This document shows positions 7,186 through 15,549 of a stretch of 33,304 nucleotides of DNA, piece by piece (positions within the stretch are counted from its first letter, which is position 1; every line of letters begins with the position of its first letter). The stretch spans positions 1 through 33,304 of the forward strand of contig NZDS01000234.1 in assembly GCA_002690215.1 (NCBI GenBank). The letters run 5' to 3'. The stretch comes from Rhodospirillaceae bacterium (GTDB taxonomy: Bacteria; Pseudomonadota; Alphaproteobacteria; UBA2966). The translations under genes and the position numbers were made by a program. The notes below the pieces were generated by a model. That model searched no databases and was not told where the DNA came from. It worked only from the letters and a program-made list of their open reading frames with translations.

Positions 7186-7851
7186 ATGGAGCTACAGATA
7201 GACGTCGTCTCCGATACCGTCTGTCCCTGGTGCCTGATCGGCAAGCGGCGCTTCGAACGCGCCCTGAAGGCTCGGCCAGAGGTCAAAGTAACGCTCAACT
7301 GGCGTCCCTTTCAGCTCAACCCCGACATGCCGGAAGGCGGTCTTGAGCGCAAAGAATATGTCGAGCGCAAGTTCGGCGAACCCGACCAGGCCCAGGCGGT
7401 CTACGAGAATATCCGACAGGCCGGACTGGGCGAGGACATCGACTTCGCTTTCGAAGCCATCCAGCGTACCCCCAACACCATCGATTCCCATCGCCTGATC
7501 CGCTGGGCCGGTTCAGCCGGTTGCCAGGACGCCGTGGTCGAGGATCTTTTTGGCCGCTATTTCCTGGCCGGCGCCGACATCGGCGATCACGCCGTGCTGA
7601 CCGACATCGCCGAGACCGCGGGCATGGACGCCAAGCTGGTGGCTGAACTTCTGGAGCGCAGCGACGATCGCGACCTGGTGGCCCGCGAGGACGCCCAGGC
7701 CCGGCAGATGGGGGTCAATGCCGTGCCCTGCTTCATCGTTGCCCAGCGTTACGTGGTATTCGGCGCCCAGGAGCCGGAGACCTTCCTGCAGCTATTTGAA
7801 CTGTTGGCCCGCGAGGACGCCGAGGCAGCGGCTGAAACCGCATTGGTTTGA
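7186..7851 (+). CDS. DsbA-family thiol oxidoreductase, FrnE-like
   Basis: A 221-residue thioredoxin-fold protein of the DsbA/FrnE group. The redox motif CPWC is at 13-16, directly after the first strand (DVVSDTVCPWC). The long helical insertion typical of the family follows, and the cis-proline loop is NAVPCFIV near residue 183. There is no signal peptide, which matches the cytosolic FrnE-like members linked in other bacteria to oxidative stress and disulfide exchange. The start is preceded by AAAGG and CGGAG. It lies 23 bases downstream of the REC-REC-GGDEF gene, so the two may be cotranscribed, with no obvious functional link. A GC-rich hairpin follows its stop. Confidence 0.87.
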   Translation: MELQIDVVSDTVCPWCLIGKRRFERALKARPEVKVTLNWRPFQLNPDMPEGGLERKEYVERKFGEPDQAQAVYENIRQAGLGEDIDFAFEAIQRTPNTIDSHRLIRWAGSAGCQDAVVEDLFGRYFLAGADIGDHAVLTDIAETAGMDAKLVAELLERSDDRDLVAREDAQARQMGVNAVPCFIVAQRYVVFGAQEPETFLQLFELLAREDAEAAAETALV

Positions 7852-7878
7852 ACACCGACGAAAAACACCCCCGCCCTG

Positions 7879-7901
7879 CCCTCCCCCACGCAGGGGGAGG
7901 G
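7879..7901. terminator. GC-rich hairpin between convergent genes, possible two-way terminator or REP-like element
   Basis: Nine-base perfect arms CCCTCCCCC (7879-7887) and GGGGGAGGG (7893-7901) flank the loop ACGCA. It sits between the convergent frnE-like and mfd genes. There is no long T-run, so it may be a dispersed GC-rich palindromic repeat of a kind seen in alphaproteobacterial intergenic DNA rather than a strict terminator. Confidence 0.5.
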
Positions 7902-7925
7902 TGTGGGTGGGGGCGGCGACGGACT

Positions 7926-10900
7926 TTATTCCTGCGCAATCTCGGACAAATGAACCAATAAGCGTTGGGCCCCGGTCAGCCGCTCGTCGGCGTCGGGCCA
8001 GGAGCGCATGTAAACGAGCTTGTGGTCGGGCCTGAGCTTGACCGTACCGACCTGATTTTCGATGAAGGCCACCAGGCCGGCCGGGTTGGCGAATTCGTTG
8101 TCACGGAAGTTGAGCGTGGCACCGCGAGGCCCGGCCTCCAGCTTCTCAACACCGGCGGCACGGCAGAGCTGCTTGATGGCGACGATGCGCAGGAGATGTT
8201 CGACTTCCTCTGGCAGGTTGCCGAAACGGTCGATCAACTCGGCCGCGAAGGCGTCGATCTCGGCCCTCTCCTCTAGCCGTGAAAGGCGCCGGTAAAGTCC
8301 CAGCCGAACATCGAGATCAGCCACGTAGGCCTCGGGTATGAGCTCCGAGGTGCCGATGTTGATCTGCGGCGACCAGCGCTCTTCCTCACCCTCGGTGGCG
8401 CCGCCATCGTCGCGCGCCGCGGCCACCGCCTCCTCCAGCATCTCCTGGTAAAGCTCGAAGCCGACCTCGCGGATATGGCCCGATTGCTCCTGGCCCAAAA
8501 CGTTGCCGGCGCCGCGGATGTCGAGATCATGGCTGGCCAGGCTGAAGCCGGCACCCAGGCCATCCAGCGCCTGCATGACGGCCAGCCGTTTCTCCGCCGC
8601 CGGCGTCGGCAGGCGCCGCGCCGGTAGGGTCAGATAGGCATAGGCCCGCAGCTTCGAGCGCCCGATGCGGCCGCGCAACTGGTAAAGCTGGGACAAGCCG
8701 AACATGTCGGCGCGATGCACGATCATGGTGTTGGCGGTGGGGATATCGAGACCCGATTCGACGATGTTGGTAGCCACCAGGACGTCGAAGGCGCCTTCGT
8801 AGAAGGCATTCATGACGCGGTCGAGATCGTCCGCCTTTTGGCGGCCGTGGGCTATGGCGACACTAACCTCGGGCACTTGGCGCTTGAGGAAACCCACGAC
8901 CTCGTCGATGTCGCTGATGCGGGGGCAGATGTAGAAGGTCTGACCGCCACGGTAGTGCTCGCGCAGGATGGCTTCGCGCACCACCACGGGATCGAAAGGC
9001 AGCGTGAAAGTGCGGATGGCAAGTCGGTCGACCGGCGGCGTGGCGATGAGGCTGAGCTCACGCACCCCGGAAAGCGCTAAATGCAGCGTCCGCGGGATCG
9101 GCGTGGCGCTCAGCGTAAGCACGTGAACGTTGGTACGAAGCTCCTTCAGGCGCTCCTTGTGGGTAACCCCGAAATGCTGCTCCTCGTCCACGACAACCAG
9201 GCCCAAGTCTTTGAATTTTATGGTTTTTCCTAAAAGAGCATGGGTCCCGACGACGATGTCGATGCGGCCCGCCTCGAGGCCCTCACGGGTTTCCGCCGTC
9301 TCCTTGCCCTTGACCATGCGCGACAGCCGACCGACCTCGACGGGCCAGCCGGCGAAGCGCTCGCGGATGGTCTGGAAGTGTTGGCGGACCAGCAAGGTGG
9401 TAGGCGCCACGATGGCCACCTGGCGACCGCTCATGACGCTGATGAAGGCGGCCCGCAACGCCACCTCGGTCTTGCCGAAGCCGACGTCGCCGCAAACCAG
9501 CCGGTCCATGGGCCGGCCCGAGGCGAGATCTTCGAGCACATCGGCGATGGAGCGTTGCTGGTCCTCGGTTTCATGGTAGGGAAAACGGGCACAAAACTCG
9601 TCGTAGAGCCCGGCCGGTGGCTGCCAGGCCTCGACTTGGCGCAGCTGCCGGGCGGCAGCCATGGCGATCAACTGATCAGCGATGTCGCGGATGCGTTTCT
9701 TGGCTCGGGCTTTGCGGGCCTGCCAGGCGCTGCCGCCCAGGCGATCGAGCGCCACCTCGGCGCTTTCGGAGCCATAGCGCGAGATGACCTCGATATTGAC
9801 CACCGGGATGAACAGGCGGTCGCCGCCCTCGTAAATCAGCAGCAGGCAATCGTGGGGAGCGCCGGACACTTCGACGGCGTTCAGCCCCTCGAAGCGGCCG
9901 ATGCCGTGATCGACGTGAACGACGAAGTCGCCGGGCGTCAGGCTGGCCGCCTCGGTAATGAAATTCTCGGCCCGGCGGCTGCGCTTGGGCGGTCTGACCA
10001 GACGGTCGCCGAGCACGTCCTGCTCGCCGATGACGCACACCGCTTCGCTCTCGAAACCGTGCTCCAGCCCCAGTACCACCAGGCTCAACACGTTGGCCGG
10101 CAGGGCCTGGCAGCCGGCCCAATCATCGGCGGCCTGGCCATCGGATATGCCGTGATCGGCCAGCAGGCCGGCCAGGCGCTGGCGCGAGCCGTCGCTGAAA
10201 CTGGCCATGACAACGCGCCGGCCAGCCGTCTGCTGGGCGGCGATATGGTCCGCCAGCGCGTCAAACAGGTTGGCCGTCTGGCGCTGACGCTCGGGCGCGA
10301 AATCACGGCCGCGGCGGCCGCCGGCGGCGAAAACACGGGGTCCCTCGGGCACGTCGAAGGGTGACAACGTGAACACCCCGCGACCGGCCAGCAGGACCTG
10401 CCACTCTTCATCGCCCAGGTAGAGCGCTTCGGGCTCGAGTGGCCGGTAGACGACGCCCTCCTCGCCGTCGGTCCGCGCCGCTTGGCGCGCCTGGTAGTAA
10501 TCAGCGATGGTTTCCAGACGGCTCTGGCGCGCCTCGTCGGCCAAATGATCGAGGCTGACAAGGGCGCCGGGCAAGTAGTCGAAGAGCGTCTCCAGGCTTT
10601 CGTGGAACAGCGGCAGCCAGTGCTCCATACCGAGCTGCCGCCGGCCCGCCGTGACGGCCTGATAAAGCGGGTCGTTTTCGCCCACCGCAGCCCCGAAGCG
10701 GGCGCCGTAGCCGGCCCTGTAGCGGGCGATGGAGGCGTTATCGAGCAACACTTCCGAGACCGGTTCCAAGCGGAAATCCTCGACCCGGTCCTGGGTCAAC
10801 TGGCTCAACGGGTCAAACAGTCGCACGCCTTCGAGGGTGTCGCCGAAAAGGTCCAGCCTGACGGGCTCGCCCCGACCCGGCGGAAAGATGTCGATGATAC

Positions 10901-11408
10901 CGCCGCGAACGGCGAACTCACCCGGCTCGCGTACCGTGCCGGTACGGCCATAGCCATTGCGCGTCAGGTAGGCCAGCAACGCCTCGGTATCGATGTCGTC
11001 GCCGATGCGGGCGCTGAAAGTGGCGGCGCGCACGGTGTCGCGGGCCGGCAGGCGTTGGGTGGCGGCATTGACCGTGGTCAGCACCAATCCCGGCAGCGGG
11101 CCCTCGACCAAGCTGCAAAGCGCATCCATACGCCGGCTGGCCACCTCTGCGTTGGGCGACACGCGGTCGTAGGGCAAACAATCCCAGGCCGGGAGGATGC
11201 GCAGCACGAGATCGGGCGCGAAGAAGGCCAAGGCTTCAGCCAAGCCCGTCATGCGAGCCTCGTCTCGGGCGACATGAAGAAGGTTGGCGCCGAATGACTG
11301 GCGAGCCTCAAGGGCAAGTTCTGCCAGCACCTGGGCATCCCGGCCTTCGGGCGCACCGGCGATCGCGTTCCGCCCGGGTTCAAGCAGATTTTTTTCTTTG
11401 AATATCAA
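7926..11408 (-). CDS. mfd: Transcription-repair coupling factor
   Basis: Mfd removes RNA polymerase stalled at DNA damage and recruits the UvrA/UvrB repair machinery. The 1160-residue length is normal. The order is a UvrB-like N-terminal module, an RNA-polymerase-interaction region starting near GDFVVHVDHGIGRF (about 493-506), the translocase with Walker A GDVGFGKT (640-647), DEEQ (741-744), SATPIPRT (from about 767), the ESGLDIP and QLRGRIGR helicase motifs, and a C-terminal TRCF domain. The start is a TTG at 11408 whose bases overlap the stop of the upstream sdhE (TTGA), implying translational coupling. The sdhE-mfd pair divergent from recG is a grouping known in alphaproteobacteria. All helicase motifs look intact. 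Confidence 0.97.
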   Translation of the reverse strand: MIFKEKNLLEPGRNAIAGAPEGRDAQVLAELALEARQSFGANLLHVARDEARMTGLAEALAFFAPDLVLRILPAWDCLPYDRVSPNAEVASRRMDALCSLVEGPLPGLVLTTVNAATQRLPARDTVRAATFSARIGDDIDTEALLAYLTRNGYGRTGTVREPGEFAVRGGIIDIFPPGRGEPVRLDLFGDTLEGVRLFDPLSQLTQDRVEDFRLEPVSEVLLDNASIARYRAGYGARFGAAVGENDPLYQAVTAGRRQLGMEHWLPLFHESLETLFDYLPGALVSLDHLADEARQSRLETIADYYQARQAARTDGEEGVVYRPLEPEALYLGDEEWQVLLAGRGVFTLSPFDVPEGPRVFAAGGRRGRDFAPERQRQTANLFDALADHIAAQQTAGRRVVMASFSDGSRQRLAGLLADHGISDGQAADDWAGCQALPANVLSLVVLGLEHGFESEAVCVIGEQDVLGDRLVRPPKRSRRAENFITEAASLTPGDFVVHVDHGIGRFEGLNAVEVSGAPHDCLLLIYEGGDRLFIPVVNIEVISRYGSESAEVALDRLGGSAWQARKARAKKRIRDIADQLIAMAAARQLRQVEAWQPPAGLYDEFCARFPYHETEDQQRSIADVLEDLASGRPMDRLVCGDVGFGKTEVALRAAFISVMSGRQVAIVAPTTLLVRQHFQTIRERFAGWPVEVGRLSRMVKGKETAETREGLEAGRIDIVVGTHALLGKTIKFKDLGLVVVDEEQHFGVTHKERLKELRTNVHVLTLSATPIPRTLHLALSGVRELSLIATPPVDRLAIRTFTLPFDPVVVREAILREHYRGGQTFYICPRISDIDEVVGFLKRQVPEVSVAIAHGRQKADDLDRVMNAFYEGAFDVLVATNIVESGLDIPTANTMIVHRADMFGLSQLYQLRGRIGRSKLRAYAYLTLPARRLPTPAAEKRLAVMQALDGLGAGFSLASHDLDIRGAGNVLGQEQSGHIREVGFELYQEMLEEAVAAARDDGGATEGEEERWSPQINIGTSELIPEAYVADLDVRLGLYRRLSRLEERAEIDAFAAELIDRFGNLPEEVEHLLRIVAIKQLCRAAGVEKLEAGPRGATLNFRDNEFANPAGLVAFIENQVGTVKLRPDHKLVYMRSWPDADERLTGAQRLLVHLSEIAQE

Positions 11409-11692
11409 GATGTTATTTCATGAAACTTAAAGTTCAACAACAACGTCATAACGTCGCTCTCCAGATTCTCAGGTAGCTCATTCTTACCGCTCACCCAATC
11501 GAACAGATCGGCATCGTTCTGCTCCAGAAGAGCGGCATAACGCCTGAGCTGCCCGGCATCAAAATCGGCCAAATGGTGATTGGCGAAGCGACCCAGCATG
11601 AGATCTGTCTCGCGCCGGCCACGGTGCCAGCTCTGGTAGCGCAGGCGCTTGCGCAGGATCTCGATGTCAGGGCTGGGATCGGTATCGCTCAT
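11405..11692 (-). CDS. sdhE: FAD assembly factor SdhE (DUF339)
   Basis: A 95-residue small helical protein that promotes covalent attachment of FAD to the flavoprotein subunit of succinate dehydrogenase. The hallmark RGxxE motif is R24-G25-R26-R27-E28 in SWHRGRRETD. The later DLFDWVSGK segment is also typical of the family. The start ATG at 11692 gives the normal family length. No strong ribosome binding site is visible. Its stop overlaps the TTG start of mfd by four bases. It is divergent from recG across a gap of about 130 bases. The sdh structural genes are not in the window. Confidence 0.92.
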   Translation of the reverse strand: MSDTDPSPDIEILRKRLRYQSWHRGRRETDLMLGRFANHHLADFDAGQLRRYAALLEQNDADLFDWVSGKNELPENLESDVMTLLLNFKFHEITS

Positions 11693-11824
11693 GCCGGGCC
11701 GGAGGGGCGTTGAAACAGGGGCTTTGGGGAGGGCGACGGTATAGCCATTGGCGGTATCCTGTCGATGGGATAAAACGGCTCAACCCGGTGTGTCGTTTTG
11801 TGCGCCGCTTTAACCGACCTGATC

Positions 11825-13909
11825 ATGCGCCCGGAGATCTTGTTTCCGCTATTCCGCCCTCTGACCGCCCTGGCCGGCGTTGGGCCGCGCATTGCCAAGG
11901 CCTGCGCCCGCCTGGACCTCGAAAGACCGGTCGACCTGCTCTGGCATCTTCCCAGCGGGCTCTTGGACCGGCGCTTTTCACCGCCGCTCGACACAGCGCC
12001 CGACGGCGTCGTAGCAACCGTCGTGGTCGACGTCGGGCGCCACCTGCCGGCGTCCAACCGGCGCCTGCCCTACCGCGTGCCGTGCCACAACGAAAGCGGC
12101 GAGCTGACGCTGGTTTTTTTCCATGCCCGCCCCAACTACCTGCAAAGGGTACTGCCCGAAGGCAGCAGCCGCGTGGTCAGCGGCCGGCTCGAGCGCTTTC
12201 GCGGCGAGTTGCAGATGAGCCATCCCGACCACATCGGCGAGCCCGCCGAGCTGGCCCGCATCCAAACCCTGGAGCCGGTTTACCCGCTGACCGCCGGGCT
12301 CACCGCCAAAGCCCTGCAAAAAGCCACGAACGACGCCCTGAGCGAGCTGCCCGAAATGCCTGAATGGCTCGACCCGGCGCTGCAAAAGGCCGAAAACTGG
12401 CTGCCTTGGCAAGCCGCCGTACAGGCGGTCCACAGCCCGGCCGGGTTCGATGATTTGGATCCCTTGGCTACGGCCCGGGCTCGCCTGGCCTATGACGAGT
12501 TGTTGGCCAACCAGTTGGCCCTGGCCCTGATGCGCCGCAGCCTGCGCCGCCGTGCCGGCCGGACAACCCAGGCCGAGGGGCACTTGCGCCAACGCGTCAT
12601 CGCGGCGCTGGACTACCAGCTGACTGGTGCCCAGCAACGCACCTTGGGCGAAGTCGATGCCGACCTGGCGGCCGAGCACCGCATGCTGCGGCTGCTTCAG
12701 GGCGACGTCGGCAGCGGCAAGACCATCGTTGCGCTCCTGGCCATGCTGACGGCCGTCGAGGCCGGCGCCCAGGCCACCCTGATGGCGCCGACGGAGATCC
12801 TGGCACGGCAGCACTTCGCCACTATCGAGCCGCTGGCCCAGGTTGCCGGAGTGCGGCTTGGACTGCTGCTCGGCCGCGGCCGTCAAAAAGGCCGGGCCGC
12901 CACGTTGCGCGCCCTGGCAGCCGGCGAGATCGATATCCTGGTGGGCACACACGCGGTGTTCCAGCAAGAGGTCGAGTTTCGCGATCTGGCCTTCGCAGTG
13001 ATCGACGAGCAGCACCGTTTCGGCGTCCACCAGCGCCTGGCACTCAGCGCCAAGGGCGCCGGGCGCTGCGACCTGCTGGTGATGACGGCGACACCCATTC
13101 CGCGCACCCTGGCGCTGACCGCCTTCGGCGACATGGAGACCTCGCGCCTTGATGAAAAGCCGCCGGGCAGGCTGCCGGTGGAAACCCGGGCGCTGCCGCT
13201 GGAGCGCCTGGAAGAAGTGGTCAAAGCACTCGAACGCCATGTCGCCGACGGTGCCCGGGTCTATTGGGTGTGTCCGCTGGTGGCCGAATCGGAGATCAGC
13301 GATCTAGCCGCCGCCGAACAACGCCAGGCCCACCTGAGCCAGCACTTCGGCCAGCGCGTGGCGCTGGTGCACGGCCGTATGAAGGGCAGCCTCAAGGACG
13401 ACGCCATGGCCCGCTTCGCCAGCGGCGAGGTGGAGATACTGGTGGCTACCACGGTGATCGAGGTCGGCGTCGATGTGCCCGAGGCGACGGTCATGGTGAT
13501 CGAGCATGCCGAGCGTTTCGGCCTGGCCCAGTTGCACCAGTTGCGCGGCCGGGTGGGCCGCGGCACGGGCGCCTCGAGCTGTCTCATGCTCTACGCCCCA
13601 CCGCTGGGCGAGGTTGCCCGGCGGCGCCTGGAGATAATGCGCCAGACCGAGGACGGGTTTCGCATCGCCGAAGAGGACCTCAAGCTGCGCGGTGCCGGAG
13701 AGGTCCTGGGCACGCGCCAGAGCGGCCTGCCGGCCTTCCGCCTGGCCGACCTCGGCGCCCACGGCGAGTTGCTGGCCATGGCACGCGACGATGCGCGCCT
13801 GATCCTGGAGCGCGACAGCGATCTCGAAAGCCCCCGGGGCCAGGCACTCAGGGTACTGCTCTATCTCTTCGAACGCGACGCTGCGGTGGGCTATCTGGGT
13901 TCGGGTTAG
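11825..13909 (+). CDS. recG: ATP-dependent DNA helicase RecG
   Basis: RecG reverses stalled replication forks and processes branched DNA. The 694-residue protein starts with the family-like MRPEILFPLF segment followed by ALAGVGPRIAK. It contains the OB-fold wedge domain in its first 160 or so residues, Walker A GDVGSGKT (293-300), DEQH (394-397), TATPIPRTLAL, HGRMKG, VIEVGVDVP and QLRGRVGRG. The ATG at 11825 was preferred over an in-frame TTG at 11798 because the extra nine residues are not family-like and the homology begins at the ATG. No strong ribosome binding site is visible. Its stop overlaps the stop of the convergent DUF502 gene by four bases. Confidence 0.96.
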   Translation: MRPEILFPLFRPLTALAGVGPRIAKACARLDLERPVDLLWHLPSGLLDRRFSPPLDTAPDGVVATVVVDVGRHLPASNRRLPYRVPCHNESGELTLVFFHARPNYLQRVLPEGSSRVVSGRLERFRGELQMSHPDHIGEPAELARIQTLEPVYPLTAGLTAKALQKATNDALSELPEMPEWLDPALQKAENWLPWQAAVQAVHSPAGFDDLDPLATARARLAYDELLANQLALALMRRSLRRRAGRTTQAEGHLRQRVIAALDYQLTGAQQRTLGEVDADLAAEHRMLRLLQGDVGSGKTIVALLAMLTAVEAGAQATLMAPTEILARQHFATIEPLAQVAGVRLGLLLGRGRQKGRAATLRALAAGEIDILVGTHAVFQQEVEFRDLAFAVIDEQHRFGVHQRLALSAKGAGRCDLLVMTATPIPRTLALTAFGDMETSRLDEKPPGRLPVETRALPLERLEEVVKALERHVADGARVYWVCPLVAESEISDLAAAEQRQAHLSQHFGQRVALVHGRMKGSLKDDAMARFASGEVEILVATTVIEVGVDVPEATVMVIEHAERFGLAQLHQLRGRVGRGTGASSCLMLYAPPLGEVARRRLEIMRQTEDGFRIAEEDLKLRGAGEVLGTRQSGLPAFRLADLGAHGELLAMARDDARLILERDSDLESPRGQALRVLLYLFERDAAVGYLGSG

Positions 13910-14616
13910 TTGGTTTCCTCGTCAATCGCCACGAACAGTTTCTTGACCCCCTGATCCGCTTCCGGACGCGGGTCCGGAGGGGTCACGATGCCGCCCGAGA
14001 TGACCAGTTTGATACCCTCCTCCACCGACATTGCCAGCGCCACCACGTCGCGGCGCGGCACGAAGAGCAGAAACCCCGAGGTCGGGTTGGGCGTAGTCGG
14101 CAGGAAGATGTTGATCAGTTCATCGGCGCTGAGATCGGCGATTTCGCCCTCGGTCGTACTGGTGACGAAGGCCACCGCCCAAAGGCCGCGTCGGGGATAC
14201 TCGACCAGCACCACCTCGCGAAAGGAATCCGACGACTGGGCCAGCACGGTCTCGAAGATCTGCTTCAGCGCCCCGTAGATGGTACGCACCACCGGCATCC
14301 GGTCGACCAGTTGTTCGCCCAGGCCGACCAGGGTGCGGCCCAGAATACTGGCGGTCAGAAAACCGATCAGCGTGACGACGAGAAAGATGACCACCAGACC
14401 GAGCCCGGGAATGCTGAACGGCAGGTAGGTTTCCGGGTTGTAAGCAGGCGGTATCAGCGGTGTGATCTGGTCGTCGACGAAGGCAATGAACTCCCAGGCG
14501 ATCAGCACCGTGATGCCGATCGGCGCGCTGACGATGAAGCCGGCCAGGAAGTAATACCGCAGGCGGCGCAACAGGCCGCGCCGCGGAGGGCGTAGCAATC
14601 TCGGCTTTTGAGCCAT
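13906..14616 (-). CDS. DUF502 family inner-membrane protein
   Basis: A 236-residue membrane protein of the DUF502 family, whose biochemical role is not established. A basic N-terminus is followed by a membrane segment at about 21-45, which includes the family's SAPIGIT pattern. A second segment lies at about 72-94. A soluble region then carries the conserved-looking VDRMPVVRTIYGALKQ segment. The ATG at 14616 is preceded by GAGGCGGG. Its start region is divergent from the Sel1-repeat gene. It converges on recG with overlapping stops, an arrangement that gives no functional hint. Confidence 0.85.
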   Translation of the reverse strand: MAQKPRLLRPPRRGLLRRLRYYFLAGFIVSAPIGITVLIAWEFIAFVDDQITPLIPPAYNPETYLPFSIPGLGLVVIFLVVTLIGFLTASILGRTLVGLGEQLVDRMPVVRTIYGALKQIFETVLAQSSDSFREVVLVEYPRRGLWAVAFVTSTTEGEIADLSADELINIFLPTTPNPTSGFLLFVPRRDVVALAMSVEEGIKLVISGGIVTPPDPRPEADQGVKKLFVAIDEETN

Positions 14617-14783
14617 CCCGCCTCATTTTTCGACTATTTCGGAAATATCCTGAGAATATCTTAGCAGGTTTTTCCTAACCCCTTATTAACACAGGGAAAA
14701 GTACCCTAGCGACCAATATTCGGAGGGACCGGCATGGGATTTTTGCCGGGCATCGCCATTTGCAGTAAGGTCCGATAATCGTG

Positions 14784-15290
14784 ATGCGCAAAACGCTGTT
14801 CGCCCTCCTTCCCTGCCTGCTTCTGGCGCTGCCGTCAGCGGCTCGGGCCGACTACGAATCGGCGGTGCTGAGCTACGACAAAGGTCGCTACGACGTGGCG
14901 CTCAGGGACTTCCGGCCGCTCAGCGAAACCGGCCATTCCGGAGCCGAGTTCATGCTTGGCGCCATGTACTTTTACGGCCGCGGCGTGACACGCAACGACG
15001 GGCTGGCCGCCATCTGGTTCTTCAAGGCCGCCAACCAAGGCCATCCCGGCGCCCAGTTGGCCTTTGGTTCAATGCACATCCGCGGCATCGGCGTGCGCCA
15101 GGACCTGATCACGGCCTATACCTGGCTCAGCCTGACCATGCGTAGCGCCATCCCTACTTTAGTGCATCAGGCGACCTTGCTGCGCGACGAGGCGGCTCAG
15201 CTGATGACGCCCCAGGAAATCGAAGCGGCTCGCGCCAAGGCCGCCGACTGGAGCGCCACCCCCGCAGGACTGACGCGTTGGCGGCGTTAA
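14784..15290 (+). CDS. Secreted Sel1-repeat protein
   Basis: A 168-residue exported protein. The N-terminus is a signal peptide with a basic start, a hydrophobic core, and a likely cleavage after A22 in SAARA-D. The mature part has two Sel1-like tetratricopeptide-type repeats, beginning near GHSGAEFMLGAMY and GHPGAQLAFGSMH, each with the GRGV/GIGV signature, followed by a helical tail. Such proteins act as periplasmic scaffolds for protein contacts, but no partner is evident here. A GTG directly before the ATG could add one residue. AAGG lies upstream. A strong terminator overlaps its stop codon. It stands alone between divergent and convergent neighbours, so it is probably monocistronic. Confidence 0.78.
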   Translation: MRKTLFALLPCLLLALPSAARADYESAVLSYDKGRYDVALRDFRPLSETGHSGAEFMLGAMYFYGRGVTRNDGLAAIWFFKAANQGHPGAQLAFGSMHIRGIGVRQDLITAYTWLSLTMRSAIPTLVHQATLLRDEAAQLMTPQEIEAARAKAADWSATPAGLTRWRR

Positions 15291-15323
15291 GCAGATCCCA
15301 TCTGGGATCGGCTTAACGTTTTT
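15286..15323 (+). terminator. Strong rho-independent terminator of the Sel1-repeat gene
   Basis: Fifteen-base arms, 15286-15300 (GTTAAGCAGATCCCA) and 15303-15317 (TGGGATCGGCTTAAC), pair with a single mismatch around a two-base loop. A T-run follows at 15319-15323. The left arm includes the TAA stop codon of the gene. Confidence 0.85.
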
Positions 15324-15332
15324 GTCGCTCAC

Positions 15333-15546
15333 GGCGGCGGACCTGCGGTCCGCTGCCTGCGCGGGCGCGCCGCAGGTGCGGCGGGTCGCGGTCGCTCCCG
15401 TTGCACAAAAAAGACAAAGGAAAAAAACACTTGGTAGCTGCGACACTAAGCCGTCCCCGGGACGGGGGCGGAGGCCAAGGGCGCGGATGCGCCCGCCCGG
15501 TGAAGGGCTACAAAAAACCACGCCCGCCCGGCGAGGGTTTACAAAA
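15333..15546. repeat. Hairpin- and repeat-rich intergenic stretch
   Basis: An 11-base inverted repeat with one mismatch spans 15333-15343 / 15347-15357 around TGC. CCTGCG (15356-15361) can pair with CGCAGG (15371-15376). CCGTCC/GGACGG flank CCG at 15451-15465. Two 26-base imperfect direct repeats beginning CGCCCGCCCGG lie at 15490-15515 and 15521-15546, a 31-base period. The reading frames that cross it have no recognisable protein content. It looks like a cluster of palindromic extragenic repeats between the Sel1 and GT83 genes. Confidence 0.45.
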
Positions 15547-15549
15547 GTT

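Noticed and set aside
9240-10364. A 374-codon plus-strand frame opposite mfd
   Set aside because: Antisense shadow of mfd; no motif and no ribosome binding site.
11693-11824. Shared promoter or operator between sdhE and recG
   Set aside because: Promoters must be here, but no clear box, dyad or strong ribosome binding site could be pointed to.
11978-13240. A 420-codon minus-strand frame opposite recG
   Set aside because: It lies entirely within a complete, motif-bearing recG, and its translation is low-complexity without domains.
15490-15546. Possible CRISPR-like repeat because of two similar 26-base units
   Set aside because: Only two imperfect copies, with a 5-base spacer and no cas genes.
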